A stretch of 64,000 bases of DNA from Haloterrigena alkaliphila (GTDB lineage: Archaea; Halobacteriota; Halobacteria; Halobacteriales; Natrialbaceae), in assembly GCF_017352155.2 (NCBI RefSeq), contig NZ_CP071462.1:620001-684000 (forward strand), read 5' to 3'. Within the stretch, counting starts at the first letter, position 1, and each line of letters opens with the position of its first letter. Position numbers and translations under genes: made by a program. The notes under the pieces are model-generated. The model made no database searches. It was not told the DNA's origin and worked only from the letters and a program-made list of their open reading frames with translations. Below are positions 1-8,017 of the stretch, in pieces.

Positions 1-55
1 CATGCGCATTCAGGTGCCGAACGACGTCTCGATCGAGATCGTCCTCGAGGACTGA
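1..55 (+). CDS. C-terminal end of an unidentified protein (partial, cut by window edge)
   Basis: Frame 2 is open from the window edge to a TGA at 53-55 and ends in ...VPNDVSIEIVLED. An ATG lies at 2-4 but a 17-residue gene is unlikely, so this is more probably the tail of a gene that starts outside the window. The acidic, hydrophobic-alternating tail suits a haloarchaeal protein, but no family can be named. Confidence 0.45.
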   Translation, partial: MRIQVPNDVSIEIVLED

Positions 56-167
56 GGCGATCGCGGTTGCGGTGCGTTTTTCACCATTTTAGTGGCCGTG
101 CGTAGCTGTAGGACTATTCGCTAGGATGGGTGACTGAGACTGTACAACTTGGGACCCGCTCGAGAAC

Positions 168-489
168 ACCACGAAAGCCCCTTCCGCGCTCGACTCCCAG
201 GACTCGCTGCGCGCCTCGCTCCCTTCGGTCGCATCGGTGCTTACGTCGTCCGGGTTCGCCGAGCGCGGAAGCCCCTTTCATTCCCACCCACGGTGGCCCG
301 ATCGGTCAGCCGGAACGGGTGGGAATGAAAGGGGCTGCCAGTTCCGGGAAGACGGGCGACGGTGAGCCGAACGAAGGGAGGCGAACGTCGGAAAACGAGC
401 GAAGCGAGTCTTCCGGTACAAGCACCGCAGGCCGAAGGTCGAGGAGCACAGCGAGCCCCTCAACCGGAACTGGCAGGGGCTTTCGTGGT
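168..489. repeat. Four-way-junction (cruciform) element, non-coding
   Basis: Four perfect inverted repeats abut with no unpaired base between them. The outer stem is 168-181 with 476-489 (14 bp). Arm 1 is 182-192 with 260-270 (11 bp), arm 2 is 271-289 with 317-335 (19 bp, GGGTGGGAATGAAAGGGGC on its 3' side), and arm 3 is 336-347 with 464-475 (12 bp). GCCCC/GGGGC tracts at the base of the stems could re-pair with each other. ORFs crossing it on both strands are arginine/serine-rich and look spurious. The element could be a structured RNA, a MITE-like repeat or a DNA cruciform; nothing in the sequence decides between these. Confidence 0.8.
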
Positions 490-490
490 A

Positions 491-550
491 TTTGCAGTGA
501 TCACGTGGTCATCCCAGTAGTTTGTAGTGACCACGCGGATATCCCAGTAG
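491..550. repeat. Two imperfect 30-bp tandem repeats
   Basis: Units 491-520 and 521-550 are head to tail and match at about 25 of 30 positions; both end in ATCCCAGTAG and carry a GTGAYCAC-like core. They directly follow the cruciform element and precede the rhomboid gene by about 60 bases, so they could be part of the element or a regulatory site for the gene. Confidence 0.65.
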
Positions 551-611
551 CTCCCACCTAGCCATCAGTGGCGACGCGGGGACTTTTGGGGCATGCCGTC
601 TGACTACCCCC

Positions 612-1298
612 ATGGCGGATGGTTCGCGGTTACGCTCGAGCGTCGGCAGGCGGGGGACCGGGTCGGGGACCGACGACTCGAGTAGCCCCATCTTCGAACT
701 GCTGGTTCTGTTCGTCCTCGTCTTCGCAGTCCAGCAGGTCGCGGCGCTGCTCAGCATCGGGCTGATGGCCGGCCTGTTCGTGCTCGCGCCGCCGCTGACG
801 AGCAACCCGTGGACGATCGTGACGAGCGTCTACGCCCACGGCGGGGTCGGTCACCTCGTATCGAACAGCCTCGCGCTGATCGTCTTCGGCTGGCCCGTCG
901 CGCGGGCGACGACCCGACTGCGGTTTCACCTGTTCTTCCTGGTGACGGGCGCCATCGCGGGGGTGTCCCAGATCGTGCTCACCAACGCCGCCGCGTTAGT
1001 GCTCCCGGTGCCCGGGACCGGCGGCGTGCTCGGGGCCAGCGGCGCGGTCTTCGCCCTGCTTGGGTACCTGATCGCCTCGAATCGGCTGTCGGCCGGCCTG
1101 GCCTCGTTCGTCGACGTCCCCGGCTGGCTGGCGGCGCTGGTCTTCCTCGGGCTCGCGATCGCGGTCACGATGGCCACCGCCGCGCCGGGCGTCGCGCTGA
1201 TCGCGCACTTCGCCGGCTTCCTGGTCGGACTAGTGGCCGGGCGCGCTCGCGTGTTGAACGCGGGGTCGCGCTCGAGTCGGCGACGGTCGACCGTGTGA
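612..1298 (+). CDS. Rhomboid family intramembrane serine protease
   Basis: The 228-residue protein has about six membrane segments after a polar N-terminus of about 26 residues. Rhomboids cleave substrate proteins within the membrane using a Ser-His dyad. Both residues are visible: Ser143 in the GASGAVFALLGY motif and His199 in the AHFAGFLVG helix. The upstream HGGVGHLVSN segment (residues 76-85) supplies the conserved His and Asn of the oxyanion side. Length fits the compact archaeal six-helix form. It is transcribed alone, facing the ATPase gene, and is preceded by repeats rather than an operon partner. Substrate unknown. Confidence 0.9.
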   Translation: MADGSRLRSSVGRRGTGSGTDDSSSPIFELLVLFVLVFAVQQVAALLSIGLMAGLFVLAPPLTSNPWTIVTSVYAHGGVGHLVSNSLALIVFGWPVARATTRLRFHLFFLVTGAIAGVSQIVLTNAAALVLPVPGTGGVLGASGAVFALLGYLIASNRLSAGLASFVDVPGWLAALVFLGLAIAVTMATAAPGVALIAHFAGFLVGLVAGRARVLNAGSRSSRRRSTV

Positions 1299-1430
1299 AT
1301 TGGTGGGTGGCTCGAGGATCAGTTGATGAGGGGCACGGAGGTCCGTTGGTCAGTGACTCGAGGGTCAGTCGGTGGTCGCTCGAAGGAGAGTTGGTGAATC
1401 GCTCGAGAATCGAGTATCCGCCGACCGAGT

Positions 1431-2822
1431 TCACCAGCCGTCGACGATATCCGCGGGCGCGAACAGCGAGACGTCGTCCCGTTCTTCCGCGACCGCTTCC
1501 AGGCCGTCCGAGAATCCGGACCGGCAGAAACAGCAGTAGTGGTGTGTCACGTCGCCGCCGCCCGGTGGCGTCCACCGGACCTGATCGGCGCTTCGCTCGA
1601 GGTCGGCGAGGTCGGCCTCGTCCATCGCTCGGGTGGTGTACTTGCACTCCCCGGTGACGAGCGTGCCGTCGCTCGCGAGTCCCACGACGTCGAGTTCGTG
1701 ACGGTCGTGCCACCAGTAGCCGATCCCGTGGTACGTCTTGGGTACGAGCGACGGGAGCGCGTTCTGGCAAACGCGTTCGAACATCGTCCCCATGTACTCC
1801 GAAACGGTCGGTTCGACCAGCTGTTCGTAGGCGTCGTCGCCGAGCTGGGCGAGTTTTCCCTGCTGCCCGTAGACGTACTGGAACCAGAACCGGAACAGCG
1901 GCTCCGTCAGTCGGTAGCGACTCTTTCGGGTCGAGTTCGGATCGGCCGTCACCGGAATGTCCCGCTCGACCAGCCGAAGCCGGCGCAGTTTCGAGAGGTA
2001 CGAGCCGAGCGCGTTCGAGTCGACGCCGGCGAAGCCGGCGATCTCGTTGGCCTCGCGCCTCCCCATCGCGATCGCCCGGAGGATCGTGAAGTAGGTCTGG
2101 GGTTCCCGAATGCCGAACTCTGTCCGCAGCAAGAACTCGGGTTCGTTGTGGAGGACGCCGTGCTCCGAGAGGACGTGCGACTGAACGTTCTCCGCGAGCG
2201 TCGCAGCGGGGGTGAGCGCCCGGAGGTAGTACGGCGTCCCGCCGAAGACGCCCCACGTCCGGATGATGGCGTCCGGGTCGTCGGCCGGGTAGAATTGTCG
2301 GGCGTCCCCCAGTTCGAGCGGCGGGAGGTCGATCGTCCCCGTCCGCCGACCGTACAGCGGACTGCCGCCGCTGAGGACCTTCTCCTCCATGACGCTGATC
2401 GACGACCCGACGAGGACGAGCGTCGCGGCCGTCTCCTCGAGGTGCATATCCCAGACGCGCTGAAACTTCGAGGGGAGCGCGTCGTCCGATTCGACGAGGT
2501 ACGGGAACTCGTCGAGCACGACGATGGCGTCCTGCCGCCCGAGCGCCCGGAGCAGCGCCTCCCAGTCGCGCTTGATGTCCTCGAGCATCGGGAACGTCTC
2601 GCTGGCGGTTTCGACGAAGTTCTCGAGTTGGGCGGCCGGCGTTTCCTCGGTGGCCTGCCAGTAGACGGCGTCCTCGCGGTCCCGGATCGCCTCGCGGACG
2701 AGGGCGCTCTTGCCGAGTCGCCGCCGCCCGTAGACGACCAGCAGTTCGGCCGCGTCGCGCTCGAACCGCGATCGCAGGAGCTCGAGTTCGTCCTCGCGGT
2801 CGATGAACCGTGGGTGAGCCAT
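1431..2822 (-). CDS. Archaeal ATPase with DUF234-type C-terminal domain
   Basis: The 463-residue protein has a P-loop at residues 32-39 (GRRRLGKS), a Walker B at 100-105 (IVVLDE), a winged-helix region around 255-295 and a C-terminal restriction-nuclease-like patch: Asp378, then Glu392-x-Lys394 in GTLVTGECKY. This is the architecture of the archaeal ATPase/DUF234 family, STAND-like ATPases that are abundant and lineage-expanded in archaea and whose role is poorly known. It is monocistronic. The AT-rich segment 2850-2900 upstream probably carries its promoter and contains a repeated GATTTTACTA (2873-2882 and 2888-2897). A DNA-linked or defence role is only inference. Confidence 0.85.
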   Translation of the reverse strand: MAHPRFIDREDELELLRSRFERDAAELLVVYGRRRLGKSALVREAIRDREDAVYWQATEETPAAQLENFVETASETFPMLEDIKRDWEALLRALGRQDAIVVLDEFPYLVESDDALPSKFQRVWDMHLEETAATLVLVGSSISVMEEKVLSGGSPLYGRRTGTIDLPPLELGDARQFYPADDPDAIIRTWGVFGGTPYYLRALTPAATLAENVQSHVLSEHGVLHNEPEFLLRTEFGIREPQTYFTILRAIAMGRREANEIAGFAGVDSNALGSYLSKLRRLRLVERDIPVTADPNSTRKSRYRLTEPLFRFWFQYVYGQQGKLAQLGDDAYEQLVEPTVSEYMGTMFERVCQNALPSLVPKTYHGIGYWWHDRHELDVVGLASDGTLVTGECKYTTRAMDEADLADLERSADQVRWTPPGGGDVTHHYCCFCRSGFSDGLEAVAEERDDVSLFAPADIVDGW

Positions 2823-2986
2823 ACCTGCGTCTCGAGGCGCGCCAGGATAATAGTGACGATTATCTAAATCGAGATTTTACTAATTACGATTTTACTACTG
2901 GCAGGCTCGAGTGCCGCGTGGTGGTCACTGCCGCGCTGTCCCCGAAACACAAGCTACAAATAGAAACCACGGTTAGGAACGTGCGA

Positions 2987-3058
2987 GGGCTCGTAGATCA
3001 GTGGTAGATCGCTTCCTTCGCAAGGAAGAGGCCTCGGGTTCAAATCCCGACGAGTCCA
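2987..3058 (+). tRNA. tRNA-Ala (anticodon CGC)
   Basis: The cloverleaf is complete: acceptor GGGCTCG (2987-2993) pairs with CGAGTCC (3051-3057, one G-U), the D-arm GATCAGTGGTAGATC follows, the anticodon stem CTTCC/GGAAG encloses loop TTCGCAA with anticodon CGC, and the T-arm is TCGGG-TTCAAAT-CCCGA, with discriminator A3058. No intron and no encoded CCA are seen. The promoter should lie in 2940-2985, where an AAATAGAAA stretch occurs. The 3' end is duplicated downstream. Confidence 0.95.
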
Positions 3059-3198
3059 TAATTCTGCGCCGCGAGCAAATTCGCGAGCGGCGCAAATTAT
3101 CGCCGAGGAGGGATTTGAAGCCCTGTGAGTCGCAGCCCGCGAGTGAGCGGCGCGAACGAGCAGGACCGTCTCACAATGGGTTCAAATCCCAACGAGTC
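3036..3198. repeat. Duplicated tRNA-Ala 3' end (att-like scar)
   Basis: Positions 3036-3056, inside the T-arm and acceptor of tRNA-Ala, recur at 3178-3198 with one mismatch (G to A, at 3049/3191). Such a duplicated tRNA 3' end is the usual footprint of integration by a tyrosine recombinase. A further T-loop-like remnant (GGATTTGAAGCCC) lies on the opposite strand near 3111-3123. No integrase gene is present, so this is a remnant or one end of a larger, decayed element. Confidence 0.75.
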
Positions 3199-3479
3199 AA
3201 TTAGAATTTTGTAACGTTCCAATTATCCCGATAGTCGCTGGCTTAGCGACTAACTCCAGATTATGCAGTAGCAATTCGTGAGTAGAAACCACCCCAGAAT
3301 AGACTGGAATGTTTTCCTTTCATATCCACAAGACAATTTAGACAATCGCGAACACATCGGTGATTGGACTTCGGTACCTGATTTCCGTGGAGAATATGGG
3401 AAATGACTGAGAAAAATACATCAGTTTCTATTGTGTACTGAAAAGGGTTTAATTAGAATGCACACTTTAGTTACCGACA
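3199..3479. other. AT-rich intergenic segment with hairpin and promoter
   Basis: No gene is visible here. It is much AT-richer than the surrounding genome. A perfect 8-bp hairpin, TAGTCGCT/AGCGACTA with loop GGCTT, lies at 3232-3252. A TATA-like GTTTAATTAG at 3447-3456 is about 28 bases before the start codon at 3480, matching a leaderless haloarchaeal promoter. Confidence 0.6.
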
Positions 3480-4877
3480 ATGCCCGACTACAATCCATTC
3501 GGAAAACCACTTTCAGAAGTGGGTCCAGAAGATCTCTATTCTATGAAAATACCCGAGGGTTATTACTTTGAATATAAGCGTGATTTTATAGATCAAAAGG
3601 CAGTAGCAAAAGCAATATCCTCATTTGCTAACACATATGGCGGGTTATTTTTCATCGGTATTGAGGAAAATGAGGAAACTAATAAACCAGGTGATTGGTT
3701 TACACTCACAAGCGGGGATCCTCAAAGTTACAATGAGAAAATCCGGAGCTCTGTGAAAGAGAATATAAGCCCGTCCCCTATGTATGAGACACATTCATTC
3801 AAAGGAACGAACAGTAGTGGAGATGAAGGGTACGTGATATTGGTAGATGTGCCTGAAAGCACACAAACACCCCACATAAACAATGATGGCCGTGTCTATC
3901 GGAGAACTGGTGAGGGTAGTGACCCCTATAAGGTTACTTCTAGTCCAGAAGTTCTAGACGATCTTTACAGACGAAGAGATGAATGGCAAACTCGAATTGA
4001 TGATTTCTGTAATTTAGATGTGGGTCTAACTGTGGGGCAATCGGGTGAAGGCCAAAATCAAGGATGGCCGTTTTTAGAACTTTATGCTATTCCGTCAACT
4101 CTAGATGATCCAGTATGTGCTAATGTAATAAGTGAATTAGACCGTTTCCAAGAAATATTCGAATCATCAGAAATACATCTCTTACCGGATGATTCTGAGA
4201 TAGTTCAGGAAGGAGGGAGGGTCAGATTTGGTTTCACAGCCGATTCTTACCGTGCTACCAGCGAAGGTGTTGTTGCTCAACTATGGACGGCAGAGGATCA
4301 TCAGGGCAATATTGACACCGCTCACACACCGCTGACATTTACTTTCCTTGTAGATGGAGGTTTGAAGATTTTCCTTCCAATTCCCACACTATCCCCTCCA
4401 GAGAATCCGACCCTTGTATGGAGGAGTATAGATCAAGCAATTCACTCTCAGTTTGATCACATTGAGTTTTTAGATGGGTTACGCCTATTGGGATACATAC
4501 ATACTTTGTTAAATTCTTACTTGAATCTTCTCTCTGAGTACGAGTGGCCGACCGAATCCGGCACGATCAACTTAAGAGCTAGATTCAGGAACACATATCG
4601 GACATTATTAGTATTTGAAACAGATTGGTATATTGATTTGATAGAAAGATATGGTGCACCGGTTTGTTATGATGAGATTTTAGATCTCCCCCGCTTAGAA
4701 TCGATGAACTATGAGCTAGATATTGATGAGTCGAATAAATTCGGAAGCATAACAGTCGGTACAATGAATCTCTTCCAAGCGTTTGGGCTTCCAATAGATC
4801 AATCTAATAATGTTTTCGGCGAGTTCTCTAGTTACGTTATTGATCAAATGTTTCAAGAGACCGAGTTTGAGGATTGA
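3480..4877 (+). CDS. AlbA_2 (Schlafen-like) putative DNA/NTP-binding domain protein, probably acquired
   Basis: The protein has 465 residues. The N-terminal domain (about 25-155) shows the AlbA_2 hallmark: a Glu/Lys motif (FEYKRDF, 30-36) followed by AISSFANTYGGLFFIGIEEN (45-64) and an HINNDGRVYRRTGEGS strand. This fold is shared with Schlafen proteins and occurs in many archaeal regulators and defence genes. The C-terminal 300 residues match nothing I recognise. The gene is strikingly AT-rich with codons such as AAT, ATA and AGA, unlike every neighbour, and sits just beyond the duplicated tRNA end, which together argue for recent horizontal transfer. It is a single gene with its own TATA box at 3447-3456. 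Confidence 0.8.
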   Translation: MPDYNPFGKPLSEVGPEDLYSMKIPEGYYFEYKRDFIDQKAVAKAISSFANTYGGLFFIGIEENEETNKPGDWFTLTSGDPQSYNEKIRSSVKENISPSPMYETHSFKGTNSSGDEGYVILVDVPESTQTPHINNDGRVYRRTGEGSDPYKVTSSPEVLDDLYRRRDEWQTRIDDFCNLDVGLTVGQSGEGQNQGWPFLELYAIPSTLDDPVCANVISELDRFQEIFESSEIHLLPDDSEIVQEGGRVRFGFTADSYRATSEGVVAQLWTAEDHQGNIDTAHTPLTFTFLVDGGLKIFLPIPTLSPPENPTLVWRSIDQAIHSQFDHIEFLDGLRLLGYIHTLLNSYLNLLSEYEWPTESGTINLRARFRNTYRTLLVFETDWYIDLIERYGAPVCYDEILDLPRLESMNYELDIDESNKFGSITVGTMNLFQAFGLPIDQSNNVFGEFSSYVIDQMFQETEFED

Positions 4878-5028
4878 CTATAGTGGATTAGACATTTCCG
4901 CTGATCTCGAAATCTGGTGCATTGTCCCCTCTTTAAGATATGGACGGTCTTTATATTCGGAACCTCTGCTACGGATATAACCACCGAATACGAGAAGTCA
5001 GTAAACAGGACGAATTATGACTGATCAG

Positions 5029-5346
5029 TTACTCGCCAGCCCGAGCCTCGAGCCAGTTATCAATCTTACACATCACAGCCGCGGCCACGGCGTCGGCGAT
5101 CCGATCGGGCGAGTCGGTCAGGTCCCAGACGTACTCGCCGTCGCGGGTGACGGTCACCCACTCGACGTAGTCGCCGCGGTCCAATTCGAGCAGGAGCGAC
5201 TCGAGGGCATCCGCGTTCAGTTCGAGGCCGAGCGAGTCCTCGACCTGTGCGGAGAGTTGGGTTGTCGTCGCGACGACGCGGTCGTCGCCGGCGGTCGCCG
5301 GGCCGCCGGTCGCGGGGGTCGGGGGGGATGGGGGGTGGTTAGACAT
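5029..5346 (-). CDS. Small conserved haloarchaeal protein, function unknown
   Basis: The 105-residue product has a Pro/Ala/Gly-rich N-terminal tail of about 25 residues, then an acidic helix-rich body with ...LNADALESLLLELDRGDYVEWVTVTRDGEYVWDLTDSPDRIADAV. I chose the start at 5346, not an earlier in-frame one at 5538, because an AT-rich box on the minus strand (5372-5384) lies about 30 bases upstream, as expected for a leaderless gene. GC content is normal, so it lies outside the AT-rich island. No family recognised. Confidence 0.6.
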   Translation of the reverse strand: MSNHPPSPPTPATGGPATAGDDRVVATTTQLSAQVEDSLGLELNADALESLLLELDRGDYVEWVTVTRDGEYVWDLTDSPDRIADAVAAAVMCKIDNWLEARAGE

Positions 5347-5649
5347 CGTCGGCCGATCGGTTGGGACTCGAGTATTATTAATTGCAGTGGTGGTCACGGT
5401 GTCGTGACTATCGGGGAGCTGACGACTCTCGTGACGGCCGATCGGACACGCGTGAGCGAGGCAGTCTGCCAGGACCTGGAGTACACTTACACCCTCGCCG
5501 TGACCGAAAAATCGCCCGGCGTGCGCAGGTGCTTCCACTACTAATAGCTGTTCCTTCCGAACCGATTCACCATAGTTTTATGTTAGATACTTTATTCACT
5601 TACTGAATAACCATAATTATTATTTATCGGAACGATGTATGTGAGTTGC
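5347..5649. promoter_or_regulatory. Divergent intergenic region with palindrome and two TATA-like boxes
   Basis: The region separates the small minus-strand gene from the HTH_10 gene. It holds a minus-strand TATA-like box at 5372-5384, a perfect inverted repeat GTCACG-GTGT-CGTGAC at 5393-5408 that could be an operator, and a plus-strand AT-rich box at 5613-5626. The stretch 5410-5600 shows no convincing coding signal. Confidence 0.5.
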
Positions 5650-6378
5650 ATGCGGTATGTGACATATACTATCACGCCACAGCAGGGGAACTTCGATCCG
5701 GCGGAGGAGCTGTTGCGTGAGCACGGGGTGGCGTTGCAAACGATTCAGGCGATCGACTACCTCGCCGACGAGACGATCGTCACTCGTCGCGAGATTCAGG
5801 GGGACCGCGAGGACATCGTCGGTGCGCTCGAGGATCCCGCCGCGAACATCCTCGAGTACTCGCTGTTCGACGTCGAGGGGAGTACGGTCCTGCAGATGCA
5901 GTACGAACCCGGCGAGTTGACCCGGCGGATCCTCGAGATCCACCAGCGGCACGCGGTGTTGCCGGACTACCCGATGGAGTACACCGGGGCGAAGAACAGC
6001 ACGCTTCGCATCTCCCAGATCGGAAGCGAGGCGGAGCTCCAGTCGCTGATCGCCGAGACGCGGGCGATCGTCGACGTCGAAATCGAACGCCTCGGGACCT
6101 ACGATCCCTCGGACGGCGAGCACCTCATCGAACTGACCGACCGCCAGCGGGAGGTCCTGTCCGTCGCGATCGAGGAGGGCTACTACCAGGAGCCCCGGGC
6201 GGTGACCTATCAGGACATCGCGGATCGCCTCGACTGTTCGGCGGGGACCGTCGGCCAGCATCTCCGCCGCATCGAATCGCGGCTCATGTCGACGGTTATC
6301 ACCGGGGGCTCGAGGGCCAACCGAGCGTCGGGACCGAGCGACGATACCGACGCGGAGACGACACCGCCCTCGAGGTAG
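5650..6378 (+). CDS. HTH_10 (bacterio-opsin activator type) transcription regulator
   Basis: The 242-residue protein has an N-terminal alpha/beta sensor-like region and a C-terminal helix-turn-helix: LTDRQREVLSVAIEEGYYQEPR...TYQDIADRLDCSAGTVGQHLRRIES. That is the HTH_10 signature of the Bat family of haloarchaeal regulators. An in-frame ATG at 5635 would add MYVSC, but the AT-rich box at 5613-5626 fits a leaderless start at 5650. The C-terminal tail of about 25 residues is disordered. It stands next to a convergent histidine kinase gene; no direct link is shown. Target unknown. Confidence 0.85.
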   Translation: MRYVTYTITPQQGNFDPAEELLREHGVALQTIQAIDYLADETIVTRREIQGDREDIVGALEDPAANILEYSLFDVEGSTVLQMQYEPGELTRRILEIHQRHAVLPDYPMEYTGAKNSTLRISQIGSEAELQSLIAETRAIVDVEIERLGTYDPSDGEHLIELTDRQREVLSVAIEEGYYQEPRAVTYQDIADRLDCSAGTVGQHLRRIESRLMSTVITGGSRANRASGPSDDTDAETTPPSR

Positions 6379-6393
6379 GCCGCGACGAGCGCG

Positions 6394-7872
6394 TCACAGC
6401 GACGGGGAGAGTGGGGGCTCTACCTCGACGGCGCGCTCGGCGGGAAACGAGAGCGTCACGACCGTTCCACCGCCCGAGCGGTCCGCGAAGCGCAGATCGC
6501 CGCCGGCGTTCTGGACGATCCAGTTGACCAGCCACAGCCCCAGTCCGGAGCCGTGATCGAGCTGGGTCTCTTGACCGTCGAGCACCGCCCGTCGCTCGGT
6601 TTCGGGAATCCCCTCGCCGTCGTCGGCGACCGTGAACTCGAGGCGGGGATCGGCGTCGTAGTCGACGGTCTGGACGACGATTTCGACGGACGGCACGTCC
6701 GGGGCGTCGTCCCCGCTCGCCGGGTTGTGCCTGACCGCGTTATCGACGAGTTCGTTGAGCGCGTCGACGACGCTGGCGTCGATCATCGGTGGGTTCGTGC
6801 CCGCTCCCGGCGCTTCGGTCTGGGTGACGATCCGGGCGTCGGGATAGGCCGCTCGCGCGCGGTCGGCGACCGACCGGATCGCCTCCGTGGCCTCGATGCG
6901 GTCGGTGGTGCCGTTCCGTTCGAGGGTCCGTTCGACGCCGCGGGCCTTGTCGGCCGTCGCGATCAGGTCGTCGATCTCCGCGAGGATCGGTCGCACGTGG
7001 CGCCGCTCGAGGCGCTCGTTTCGATCGGCGATGAGGTTGGCGTGGCCCTGGATGACGGTCACGGCGTTTCGGAGGTTGTGCCGGAGGACGCGGTTGAGCA
7101 CCTGAATGCGTTGCTCCCGGTCGCGCTGGTCCGTGACGTCGCGGGCGATGACGACGGAGCCGTGCTGGAGCGCGCTGACGGTCACGTCCAGGGGAAACGT
7201 CGTGCCGTCGGTTCGCTCGCCGGTCAGCGTCCCCCGCCAGTAGTTGCGCTCGGCGACCGCCGACTCGACCTCGCCCTCGATCGAGGCCTGTGCGGCGTTC
7301 GTAAAGAGCGTCGTCCAACGCGTCCCCTCGAGGGTGTCGGCGTTTCTGACCCCGTAGAGCGAGGCGTAGGCGTCGTTGACGTAGACGTGCCGATCGTCCA
7401 CGACGACGGCGATCCCGTCCATCGAGGCCTCGACGGCGTGGGAGAGGCGCTCGTTCTCGCGGTAGTGGTAAGAGAATTCGATGTAAACGTGTCCGAGCAG
7501 CGCCCCGAGGGCGATACCGGCGCTCAGCGCGCTGAGTACCGGCTGTGAGAGCCCGCCGGTGAACCCGATCCGGACCGAGAGGAGGTAGATGCTCCAGGCG
7601 CAAAACAGCGCCATCATCGCACCGGCGGCGAGCGAACACGCGGTGACGATATCGGCTCGAGTCGGCTCCGACTCGTCGGCGTGCGTTCGAACGCCGTACC
7701 AGACCAGTGCGACCCCGATGAGCGTCGGAACGCCCATCTCGAGGACCAGCAACGTCGGGGCGCCGCCGAACGTCAGCACGTACGCACCGACGACGGCGAG
7801 CAATCCGAGGCCGACGATCGAAACCGAGTACTCCCGAACGTACGTCGACGCGCGGCGAGCACTGGAGACCAT
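6394..7872 (-). CDS. Membrane-anchored PAS sensor histidine kinase
   Basis: The protein has 492 residues. Four membrane helices occupy about 15-35, 39-59, 78-98 and 111-131, followed by a PAS domain (about 143-250), an H-box with His265 in LNRVLRHNLRNAV, and a HATPase domain with N-box NELVDNAVRH, G1 box DDGEGIPE and G2 box GSGLGLWLV. The HNLRN type H-box is typical of haloarchaeal kinases. No receiver protein is encoded beside it, so the partner is elsewhere. It is convergent with the HTH_10 gene, with only 15 bases between their stop codons. Confidence 0.9.
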   Translation of the reverse strand: MVSSARRASTYVREYSVSIVGLGLLAVVGAYVLTFGGAPTLLVLEMGVPTLIGVALVWYGVRTHADESEPTRADIVTACSLAAGAMMALFCAWSIYLLSVRIGFTGGLSQPVLSALSAGIALGALLGHVYIEFSYHYRENERLSHAVEASMDGIAVVVDDRHVYVNDAYASLYGVRNADTLEGTRWTTLFTNAAQASIEGEVESAVAERNYWRGTLTGERTDGTTFPLDVTVSALQHGSVVIARDVTDQRDREQRIQVLNRVLRHNLRNAVTVIQGHANLIADRNERLERRHVRPILAEIDDLIATADKARGVERTLERNGTTDRIEATEAIRSVADRARAAYPDARIVTQTEAPGAGTNPPMIDASVVDALNELVDNAVRHNPASGDDAPDVPSVEIVVQTVDYDADPRLEFTVADDGEGIPETERRAVLDGQETQLDHGSGLGLWLVNWIVQNAGGDLRFADRSGGGTVVTLSFPAERAVEVEPPLSPSL

Positions 7873-8017
7873 CGGCGGAACAGTACGTGATGGGAAGACG
7901 ACGATTATAAATCAATTGGCAATTTTCTCGACACCTCGTCAGACGTTCGCAAACCCGTCGACAACGGCGCCGGTGCCGACCCCGAACCGTTTGGTACTGG
8001 GCGCCGTCGATACTGAC

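Noticed and set aside
130-561. 143-residue open frame across the cruciform element
   Set aside because: Arg/Ser/Thr-rich product derived from inverted repeats; the same DNA is open on both strands and shows no haloarchaeal acidic bias.
1165-2256. Long frame antisense to the ATPase gene and other long antisense frames such as 6740-8788, 24917-26344 and 30683-33304
   Set aside because: High-GC genomes keep antisense and shifted frames open; these are Arg/Gly-rich shadows of well-supported genes.
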